NCBI GenBank assembly: GCA_027717595.1
Contig: JALLOF010000007.1
Location: 1-55,210 of the forward strand
Origin: Nitrospinae bacterium AH_259_B05_G02_I21
Lineage (GTDB): Bacteria; JADFOP01
Length of the DNA: 55,210 nt
Direction: 5' to 3'
In this document: positions 15,668 through 22,653 of the stretch, piece after piece
How positions within the stretch are numbered: position 1 is the first letter of the stretch
Layout of the letters: each line of letters opens with the position of its first letter
Made by a program: the position numbers and the translations under genes
The notes under the pieces: generated by a model
Databases searched by the model: none
What the model saw: only the letters and a program-made list of their open reading frames with translations
Told to the model about the DNA's origin: nothing

Positions 15668-18424
15668 CTAGTGTCGGGGCTTTCTCGAAAGCAACGTCAT
15701 CATGGAGGGCTGGTGCAACGATGAGGTCGATGGCTCTAGCACGGGGGGCTTAGAGGGCCTTACCACAGCCAGGATGTAGCGCTCCAGGGTCAAGTATTTG
15801 CGAGCCACCCGCTGGACGTCTTCGGACGTGACCGCCAGGATTTTCCCGGGATAGGTCTCGACCGTCTCATAGCCAATCCCGTACAGCTCCATCAAGGCCA
15901 AGCTCTCGGCCTGAGCGGCGTTGGTTTGGTGGCGGCGCTCATACGCGCCGACGATTGAGCGCTTGGCGGCCTCGAGCTCCTCGGCACCGACGGGCTCTTG
16001 CACCAGACGCTCGAGCTCCCGGCGGATGGCGGCCACCGCCTCGTCCACCTTCTCCGGGCTCGTGCCCATGTATACGGCGATAAAGCCCGGGTCGAGATTG
16101 GGCCGAGCAAACGCCGTCAGGGAGTATGCCAGGCTGCGTTTGTCGCGAAGCTCTACGAAGAGGCGGCCCGCTTGGCCTGCCAGCACCCCCTCCAGTACAT
16201 CGAGCGGATAGCGCTCAGGCGAGTCGAAGCGCGCACCGGGAAACCCTAAGATTACGTGGGCCTGACGCTTGGGCCGCTCCAAAGACGCCTTCTTGGGCGC
16301 CCTAAGGCTTTCGATACGAGGAAGCTTGGGCGGGCTTGGGCGACGGTCTTCCAAGGTCCCAAACAGCCGCTCGACCGCCCTGCGGACAGCTTCCGACTCC
16401 ACATCGCCGACCACCGCCAGGACGAGGTGGCGGGGGATAAGGCCTCGGCGGTAAAACCGAAGAACGTCGCCACGGGTGAGCGCACGGACGGAGGCCTCCG
16501 TGCCTAAGGGGTCCATGGCGTAGGGATGGCCGACGTAGAGGGTGCGGGTGAAGAGCAGGAGCGTTTCATGGAACATATCGTCGCGTCGCTGGGCGATGGC
16601 CGCCAGGGTCTCGGCTTTCTTCTTCTCCACCTCCTCGGGGTCGAAGGTGGGTGTTAGCAGGGCCTCGGCCACAAGGGACAACCCCCGCCCCCAGTTCTCA
16701 CTTAAAAACTTCGCCTCGAGCCCGAAGCTGTTGCGTCCGCTGAAGCCCTTCATCCGCCCGGCGATGGATTCGACGGCCTCGGCCATCTGTGCGGCGGTGT
16801 GATTGGCCGAGCCTTGGGTCAGCAAGCGGGCCGTCAGGCGGCTCACGCCGTTGGTCTCGGGTGTCTCGTAGCGAAGCCCTCCAAGAAAGGCCGCCCTGAT
16901 GCCAACCGTCGGGACCGCGTGGTTTTCTTTAACCAGCAACGTAAGCCCGTTCTCAAAGACCGTCTTTACGACCCTGCTCCCCCGAGCCTTGGATTCGGCC
17001 TCGACCGCTTCCATTGAGGCCCTGACGAGCCGCCCCAGACGGGCTTCATCCACCTCGCCCGCCGCCCCATCCGGAAGCAAGACGGCGACCGTACAGTTCG
17101 AAGGCTTAAGGTACGTGCTGGCCACCCGCCTCAGGTCTGCCGGGGTGAGGGCTCGCACCCGCTCCACATACTTCTGCACCGCCTTGACGTCACCCATAAC
17201 GCTCTCGAAAAAGCCGAGGCTTCGGGCCTGGCCTCCCATGGTCTCCTGGTCATAGATAAAGTCGCTCACCAGGTTCACTTTGGCCTTCTCGAGCTCTTCG
17301 GCGGCCGGGCCCTCACGGGCGAGCCGGAACATCTCGGTCATAACGGCCCGCAACGCCCGCTCCAGGTTGGGAGGATCGAGCACCGCCGTGCTCACAAAGA
17401 GCCCCGGGTCGCGGGGGGTCATGGCGTAGCTTGAGACCTCGTGGACAAGCTGCTGGTCCTCTTTCACCCGACGGAAGAGGCGCGAGCTTTGCCCGTGGCC
17501 GAGGATGAAGGCCAGGGCGTCTAAGGCGTGGACCGACGGGTCGGCGGCCCTCGGGATGTGAAACCCCACGGCGAGGCGGGCTTTGGCGGCGGGATAGCGG
17601 AAGAGCACGGAGCGAAATCGCTCCTGCGGCGGCTCGGGGGGAAGGGCGTGGCTGACGGGCGCTCCCGCCCTCCACTCCTTCGAGCCGAAGTGACGTTTTA
17701 GCAACGCCGTCACAGACGGCACGTCAATGTCGCCGACGATGACGAGAAACGTCCTCTCGGGCCGGTACCACCGACGGTAGAAGGCCAGCAGAGCCGGGCG
17801 GGTGAAGGTCTTGAACGTCTCCTCGTAGCCGATCACCGGTCGGCGATAGGGGTGGACTCTGAAGGCCTTCTCGAGCAGGCGTCGATAGAGCTCCCGGGCG
17901 GGCCGGTCCCTTGAGCGTTTCAACTCTTCGAGGATTACCTGGGTCTCCTTGCGTAGCTCATCCTGATCGAGGGTCGAGCGCTGGATGGCATCAGCCAGCA
18001 CCTCAAGCCCCACCGGAAGGTCTCGGCTGGCCATCTCCACATGGTAGACAGTGTGGTCGTACGAGGTGAAGGCGTTGAGCGTCCCGCCGCGGGACTCTAC
18101 GGCCCGGGCGACCTCCCCTACTCCCCGGCGCTCCGTCCCCTTGAAGAGCATATGCTCGAGCACATGGGCCATGCCGGCCTGCCCGTCCGACTCCTGGGCG
18201 CTTCCGACGCGCACCCAGGCCTGGATGGAGACGACGGGAGCGGAGTGATTTTCCCGAAGGATGACCTTTAGCCCATTGAGCAGTATAACGGTTTGGATGT
18301 CCGAGAATAGGCGCGCGCCTTGGGGAGATGCATGAACTGCGGGGACTGTAAAGACGAGCCCCGCGAGGAGCACCATCCCCCACCTCGTGGCCAGAGAGGA
18401 TATGGGGGCTCGGTGAGGCTTCAT
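15668..18424 (-). CDS. two-domain M16 (insulinase/pitrilysin-type) zinc metallopeptidase
   Basis: A 918-residue, secreted protein; GGAGGA sits 6 bases before ATG 18424 and residues 1-32 are a signal peptide. The first half is the active M16 domain: inverted zinc motif H87-V-L-E90-H91 in GMAHVLEHMLFKGT, and the third ligand region ETQVILEELKRSRD. The second half, from about residue 490 (VFENGLTLLVKENHAVPTVG), repeats the fold but has RLTARLL where HxxEH would be, so it is the inactive partner half, as in other M16 clamshells. It degrades small peptides or misfolded fragments in the periplasm, an inference from the signal peptide. It starts 41 bases after degP and probably shares its operon, which suggests a role in envelope proteolysis. 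Confidence 0.9.
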   Translation of the reverse strand: MKPHRAPISSLATRWGMVLLAGLVFTVPAVHASPQGARLFSDIQTVILLNGLKVILRENHSAPVVSIQAWVRVGSAQESDGQAGMAHVLEHMLFKGTERRGVGEVARAVESRGGTLNAFTSYDHTVYHVEMASRDLPVGLEVLADAIQRSTLDQDELRKETQVILEELKRSRDRPARELYRRLLEKAFRVHPYRRPVIGYEETFKTFTRPALLAFYRRWYRPERTFLVIVGDIDVPSVTALLKRHFGSKEWRAGAPVSHALPPEPPQERFRSVLFRYPAAKARLAVGFHIPRAADPSVHALDALAFILGHGQSSRLFRRVKEDQQLVHEVSSYAMTPRDPGLFVSTAVLDPPNLERALRAVMTEMFRLAREGPAAEELEKAKVNLVSDFIYDQETMGGQARSLGFFESVMGDVKAVQKYVERVRALTPADLRRVASTYLKPSNCTVAVLLPDGAAGEVDEARLGRLVRASMEAVEAESKARGSRVVKTVFENGLTLLVKENHAVPTVGIRAAFLGGLRYETPETNGVSRLTARLLTQGSANHTAAQMAEAVESIAGRMKGFSGRNSFGLEAKFLSENWGRGLSLVAEALLTPTFDPEEVEKKKAETLAAIAQRRDDMFHETLLLFTRTLYVGHPYAMDPLGTEASVRALTRGDVLRFYRRGLIPRHLVLAVVGDVESEAVRRAVERLFGTLEDRRPSPPKLPRIESLRAPKKASLERPKRQAHVILGFPGARFDSPERYPLDVLEGVLAGQAGRLFVELRDKRSLAYSLTAFARPNLDPGFIAVYMGTSPEKVDEAVAAIRRELERLVQEPVGAEELEAAKRSIVGAYERRHQTNAAQAESLALMELYGIGYETVETYPGKILAVTSEDVQRVARKYLTLERYILAVVRPSKPPVLEPSTSSLHQPSMMTLLSRKPRH

Positions 18425-18465
18425 GCACCATCCTCCGCAGACACCTGGCGTTGTGGAGGTACTTG

Positions 18466-19839
18466 TTATTTCGGTTTTGTTTTCAGCCCATGAAGGATCT
18501 GGAAGCGGGAGTGCTTATCGCGGCTCAGCAGAACGAGAACATCTTCGCCGGCGACGAGCTGTTGCAAGATGCGCTCAAATTGGTTGAGGCTGGTTACGGG
18601 CGTGCGATTCGCCTCAAGGACGATGTCGCCCTTCTCCAGGCCATCGCGCTCGGCGGGGCTTCCGTCCTCCACTTTGGCGATGAGCACCCCTACGCCAGGC
18701 TTCACGTCATAGCGCCTGGCCATCTCCCTGGTGAGCTCCTCTACGGCAATCCCGTATTGGAGGCTGACCTCCCGGATCTCTGGAGAAGCCTCGGGGAGCT
18801 CGCCAAGGGTGACCTTGACCACACGTTCTTGCTTGTCGCGAATAAGTGTCAGAGCAACCACCGCCCCGGGGGTTGTATCGGCCGCATATCGCTGAAGCTG
18901 GCTGACCCGCTCCACGGCCCGACCCTCGAATTTGACGATGACGTCGCCGCGCTGAATCCCTCCCTTTGATGCGGGTGTGTCGGGCATGACATCGCTCACA
19001 AGCGCCCCCTCGGTCCCCTTGAGGCCGAATTGCTCGGCAATCTCTTGGGTGATGGGCTGGATGAACACCCCAATATAGCCCCTGACCACTCGGCCCTTCT
19101 CGATAAGTTGCTTCATGACTCGCCGGGCCATGGTGATGGGGATGGCAAGCCCGATGCTTCCACCCTGGCTGAAGACGGCCGTGTTGATCCCGATGACCTC
19201 GCCCCGGAGATTCAACAGGGGGCCCCCGGAGTTCCCAGGATTGATGGCCGCATCGGTCTGGATGTAATTTTCGTATTGGGCCAGACCCATCTCCGAGCGC
19301 CCGGTGCCGCTGATGACCCCGACGGTCACGGTCTGGTCCAGGCCGAAGGGGCTGCCTATCGCTATCGCCCACTCGCCGATCCGCACTTTGTCCGAGTTGC
19401 CAAGCTTCGCTACCGGTAGCGGCTCATCCGACTTTACGCGGATGACCGCGAGATCGGCCCTGGGGTCCCGGCCGATCACCTCTCCTTCGAACCTACGGTT
19501 GTCCCAGAGGATGACCTCGATCTTGCCAGCGCCTTCGATGACGTGGTGATTGGTGAGGATATATCCCCTGGGGTCCACAATGAGGCCCGAGCCGCCGCTG
19601 CGCCTGGGGATCACCCCTCCGGGGGGCTCGCGACCTTCGAGCCTCGGGTGTCGGAACGAACCCTTGATCTTGAGCGAGACGACGGCCGGTTTGGTCTGCT
19701 CGGCGATATTTGCGAAGGCGTCCTGGAGCGCATCCAAATGCTTGAGGACCGCCGAGGAGGGTGGCTCGGCTTCCACAGCGCCTAGCGGCCAGAGCAGGAC
19801 ACAAAATATCGCCAACGCTGCAGATAACCTGCGGCTCAT
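18466..19839 (-). CDS. HtrA/DegP-family periplasmic serine protease
   Basis: A 457-residue secreted trypsin-like protease with two PDZ domains. The start ATG at 19839 shares its A with the TGA of the preceding tlpA-like gene (TGATG), giving coupled translation, and makes a clean signal peptide (1-24, LWPLGAVEA). The catalytic triad is visible: H99 in YILTNHHVI, D129 in RADLAVIRV and S204 in NPGNSGGPLL. PDZ1 is about 285-370 (GYIGVFIQPI, GDVIVKFEG) and PDZ2 about 395-457 (GVLIAKVEDGSPAERDGLEKGDIVLEAN, given here only in part). It degrades or refolds damaged envelope proteins. Upstream genes are lgt and the tlpA-like gene; downstream is the M16 peptidase. Confidence 0.92.
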   Translation of the reverse strand: MSRRLSAALAIFCVLLWPLGAVEAEPPSSAVLKHLDALQDAFANIAEQTKPAVVSLKIKGSFRHPRLEGREPPGGVIPRRSGGSGLIVDPRGYILTNHHVIEGAGKIEVILWDNRRFEGEVIGRDPRADLAVIRVKSDEPLPVAKLGNSDKVRIGEWAIAIGSPFGLDQTVTVGVISGTGRSEMGLAQYENYIQTDAAINPGNSGGPLLNLRGEVIGINTAVFSQGGSIGLAIPITMARRVMKQLIEKGRVVRGYIGVFIQPITQEIAEQFGLKGTEGALVSDVMPDTPASKGGIQRGDVIVKFEGRAVERVSQLQRYAADTTPGAVVALTLIRDKQERVVKVTLGELPEASPEIREVSLQYGIAVEELTREMARRYDVKPGVGVLIAKVEDGSPAERDGLEKGDIVLEANRTPVTSLNQFERILQQLVAGEDVLVLLSRDKHSRFQILHGLKTKPK

Positions 19840-20438
19840 CAACGGCCCCTTTCGGACGACGGGCTGGCTGGACCGCTGGCTATTATGCCATATCGGGCCG
19901 GGGCCTTCACGAGCTTTTTCAGCGCATTGATCACCGATTTGCTGTCCCACGACCGCGCCCCCACCGCACGGCCGATCACGCGACCTTTGCCGTCGATGAG
20001 GATCGAAGTCGGAACGACGATGATGCCATAGCGCAGGAGCGTCTCTCCCTCGGGGTCGAGCAGCACGGGCACCGTTGGAGCGTACTCTCGAACGAATTCC
20101 TCAACAGCAGGCTTTCCACGCACGTCGGTCGCGACAGCGAGGACCGCAAAATCCTTCACGTCCAAGGCCCTCTGGAGCTTTCCCAGGTCCGCCATCTCGT
20201 ACGAGGCGGGAGGTGCCCAGGTGGCCCAAAAATGTAAAAGCACCATCCGGCCCTTGAAGTCCTCGAGGCTCGTCGCCTCACCGTCCAGGGTGGAAAGGGC
20301 GAAGGCCGGGGCCTTGCGGGGCGGGCTCACCGGCTCGATGCCCACCTCCTCGAGGGTTTGATCCAAGGACGGCCCTTTCTCCGCGGCGTGGGCGGCAACG
20401 GGCGCGAAGAGCAGCAAGGCGAGCGCCAACGAGGGCAT
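19839..20438 (-). CDS. TlpA/ResA-like thioredoxin-fold protein lacking both active-site cysteines
   Basis: A 199-residue periplasmic protein. The frame is open 10 codons further (20468), but ATG 20438 is preferred because it shares its A with the lgt stop (TGATG) and directly starts a signal peptide ending in AHA. Residues 42-180 are a TlpA/AhpC-TSA-type thioredoxin fold: APAFALSTLDG, then HFWATWAPPASYEMADLGKL, and the cis-proline loop GIIVVPTSILIDGKGRVIG. The redox motif that should read WCPPC is W74-A-P-P-A78: both cysteines are alanine (codons GCA and GCC). It therefore cannot do thiol-disulphide exchange at that site and may bind a substrate or act as a scaffold. It is co-translated with lgt and degP. 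Confidence 0.85.
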   Translation of the reverse strand: MPSLALALLLFAPVAAHAAEKGPSLDQTLEEVGIEPVSPPRKAPAFALSTLDGEATSLEDFKGRMVLLHFWATWAPPASYEMADLGKLQRALDVKDFAVLAVATDVRGKPAVEEFVREYAPTVPVLLDPEGETLLRYGIIVVPTSILIDGKGRVIGRAVGARSWDSKSVINALKKLVKAPARYGIIASGPASPSSERGR

Positions 20439-21220
20439 CAAACGGCGTCGGCCGGTTTGGTCTGCCATAGTCTCTCCTTCACCATATAGCCCCCTACGAG
20501 GGCGATGAGCAGGATGCTCACCACGTGGGCGGCTCGTAGAGGGCCGATCATGAGGCTGTCGGCCCGGAAAAAGCTTACCACAAAGCGGCCCATCGAATAG
20601 AGTACAAGATAGGAACAGAAGAGAAAGCCGGCCTTGGTGGGCCTAAGACGCAAGCGATACAACCCGACGAAAATCATCAGGTTCAACACCATCTCGTAGA
20701 GCATTGTGGGGTGGATGGGTGCGTTGGGAAACTCCTGGCCGGCAATGCTATAGGGGGGAAAGACCACGGCCCACGGCATGGAGGTCGGCACCCCATGGGC
20801 GTCGCCGTTCATGAAGTTGCCAAACCGGCCGAAGGCCTGCCCCAAGATGAGGCTCGGGGCGGTGACGTCCCCCATGACGAGGAAGGGGATGTTGTGGCGG
20901 CGGACGAACCACCACCCGGCCAGCACGCCTCCGACCAGACCGCCGTGGATGGCCAGCCCGCCGTGCCAGATGGCCGGAATCTCGCTCCAGTTGCGGCCGT
21001 AGAAATCCCAATTGAACGCCACGTAATAGGTCCTCGCCCCAAGGATGCCCACCCCCACCGCAAGGAGAACGAAGTTGACCACATCGTCGTCGGTGATGGG
21101 TATCCCCCGCCTTCGGACGTCGCGCCGGATCAAGGCCAATCCCACCAGGATGGCAACGGCGTACATGAGGCCGTAGTAGCGAATGGTGAGGGGGCCGATC
21201 TCAATCAGTACGGGGTTCAT
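20438..21220 (-). CDS. lgt: prolipoprotein diacylglyceryl transferase
   Basis: A 260-residue inner-membrane enzyme that transfers diacylglyceryl from phosphatidylglycerol to the lipobox cysteine of prolipoproteins. It shows PVLIEIGPLTIRYYGLMYAVA at the start, the essential histidine and its loop (WHGGLAIHGGLVGG), and the Lgt signature GRFGNFMNGDAHGVPTSMPW with the conserved Arg. Seven membrane helices are expected. It matters here because several lipoproteins in the window (glycine-zipper proteins, LptE) need it. Its stop overlaps the next start in TGATG, tying lgt, the tlpA-like gene and degP together. Confidence 0.95.
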   Translation of the reverse strand: MNPVLIEIGPLTIRYYGLMYAVAILVGLALIRRDVRRRGIPITDDDVVNFVLLAVGVGILGARTYYVAFNWDFYGRNWSEIPAIWHGGLAIHGGLVGGVLAGWWFVRRHNIPFLVMGDVTAPSLILGQAFGRFGNFMNGDAHGVPTSMPWAVVFPPYSIAGQEFPNAPIHPTMLYEMVLNLMIFVGLYRLRLRPTKAGFLFCSYLVLYSMGRFVVSFFRADSLMIGPLRAAHVVSILLIALVGGYMVKERLWQTKPADAV

Positions 21221-21266
21221 CCTTAGCGGGTCTCGGCGGCGGGCGCTCTTGAGGCCTTCAAAGAAA

Positions 21267-21287
21267 ACGCCCCCTTATCGGTGGCGT
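21267..21287 (-). terminator. possible terminator after the anti-sigma gene
   Basis: On the minus strand ACGCC (21283-21287) pairs with GGCGT (21267-21271), followed by TTTTCTTT. It lies between the anti-sigma stop and the lgt start, so lgt may be transcribed separately or by read-through. Confidence 0.4.
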
Positions 21288-21330
21288 GGCGGAAATCCTA
21301 CAAGAAGGTTGATGAGCGGTAGCCTGCTCC

Positions 21331-22122
21331 TCAGACCTTCAAGGGTCCTTCTGGCTGCCCCTCGAACAGCATCTTCATAAGACCGCTGTGGGCGAGCGCC
21401 GAGACGGCGCAGATGAGCAGGTCCCCTTCGCGCCACATCAAGACATTATAGCCTTGGTAGGTGTCGATGAAAAGGGGTTGTCCCTTAAAAGTGCTCTTGC
21501 GAGCTGAGGCAGGCATCGGGGCGTGGCTCTCCATGGCAAAGAGCGACACCCGTTTCTCGTCCATGCGATATTGGATTGAGGCGACTTTCTCCCCATCCAT
21601 GCTGAGAACCCGCCCTCCGGCCAGCGCCATCTCGCTTCGGGCAAGCAGAGAGGACGGCACAATAAATGAGGTGCGCTGGTTCAACCACCGCCAAAGCGAC
21701 TGTCGGTCGGACGTCATCATATCCGTCGCCGCGTCTGGGGAGATCGGCCGTTGGTGGTTGGCCACCATGGAGGCGTACATCCGCTGGTCCGCACGGTATG
21801 AGCCGGCCCACCAGGAGACGGCGACCACCAGCATGGCGGCCGCCACACCGGCGACCACGAGCCCCCAGCGGCCGCCCAGGGCTACCGGCAAGGGTCGCTT
21901 CTCCCCCCTGAGCCGCTGGACGAGGTGCTCTCGAAGCCTCCCGGAGGCTTTGGGCCTTGGAAGCTCGCTGAGCGTCGCCTTGAGCCTCAAGAGGCTCTCC
22001 ACGTGGGCCGAGCACGAGGAGCACGACTCGACGTGCCGCTGGACGGCTGCGGCCTCGGTGGAGGACATCTCGTTATCGACGAAGGCGTCCAGGAGCCCTC
22101 GGATGTCGCTGCACTCTTTCAT
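21331..22122 (-). CDS. zinc-finger (ZAS-type) transmembrane anti-sigma factor
   Basis: A 263-residue protein; ATG 22122 is preceded by GGAGAG, giving a better start than the ATG ten codons earlier. Residues 1-45 form a zinc-binding anti-sigma domain with C4 and H30-x3-C34-x2-C37 (RHVESCSSCSAHVESLL). A membrane helix spans about 86-107 (WGLVVAGVAAAMLVVAVSWW). The C-terminal 150 residues are periplasmic and unrecognised, with SIQYRMDEKRVSLFAMES and YNVLMWREGDLLICAVSAL, resembling the sensor halves of ChrR/RsgI-like anti-sigmas. No ECF sigma gene is adjacent, which is unusual. The only ECF sigma in the window is about 20 kb away at 1694-2293. The leader carries tandem repeats at 22222-22258. Confidence 0.82.
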   Translation of the reverse strand: MKECSDIRGLLDAFVDNEMSSTEAAAVQRHVESCSSCSAHVESLLRLKATLSELPRPKASGRLREHLVQRLRGEKRPLPVALGGRWGLVVAGVAAAMLVVAVSWWAGSYRADQRMYASMVANHQRPISPDAATDMMTSDRQSLWRWLNQRTSFIVPSSLLARSEMALAGGRVLSMDGEKVASIQYRMDEKRVSLFAMESHAPMPASARKSTFKGQPLFIDTYQGYNVLMWREGDLLICAVSALAHSGLMKMLFEGQPEGPLKV

Positions 22123-22152
22123 ACCGCGCTCTCCAGATGAGCGAATCTCCAA

Positions 22153-22653
22153 TATTCATAACAGCTTTGCCCTAAACTTATTCCCCGCGGACTCCTCCAC
22201 CCACAACCCTTCGTCCCCTTTGACACATTAGACACATTAGACACATTTAGACACTTTTGACATTTGTCCAGAAGTGTCCATCTGTGCCATAACATGTTAA
22301 AATTATAGGCTTTGCTAGGATTCAGGGGTGTCAAAAAGGGCGTCTAAAACCGTGAGAGTGTCTAACCCGCCGCCGAGACCGTCAGGGGCGGGGCGACCCC
22401 GACGACCGAATAATATAACTGCATATTCTGAGAGGCTTTGAGGGCCTCCGCATATATTCCATGCCACGAATCGTAGCATAACATACTCAATTTATTTGCT
22501 CGATTAGAACAAAGAGTGGCAAAAATCCCCCAAGAATTTGCTAGGTGCTGTGTGAAGAAAGCGATGAGATGGTATTGAGAATCAAGGAGAAAGGGTCGAT
22601 GTTGCTTAGTCACATAGCCAGGGTTGCGTAGGCTAGGCAATGCGGTCAATCAT
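22153..22653. other. AT-richer intergenic stretch with repeats, no gene supported
   Basis: About 500 bases between the anti-sigma start and the TPR gene stop. It holds the tandem repeats at 22222-22258, a palindrome TAACATGTTA (22290-22299) with TATAAT on the minus strand (22302-22307) but no well spaced -35, and a GGGG-CGA-CCCC hairpin near 22378. A 95-codon minus-strand frame at 22362-22649 has no start context, ribosome site or recognisable motif, so it is not called a gene. Confidence 0.45.
22222..22258. repeat. tandem direct repeats of GACACATTA
   Basis: Exact copies GACACATTA at 22222-22230 and 22231-22239, a 10-base variant GACACATTTA at 22240-22249 and a degenerate GACACTTTT at 22250-22258. 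They lie about 100 bases upstream of the anti-sigma start. Head-to-tail repeats of about one helical turn could be an operator array or a slipped-strand tract. Confidence 0.7.

Noticed and set aside
22362-22649. 95-codon minus-strand frame before the TPR gene's end
   Set aside because: No ribosome site, no recognisable motif, and amino-acid composition unlike a folded protein; treated as intergenic.
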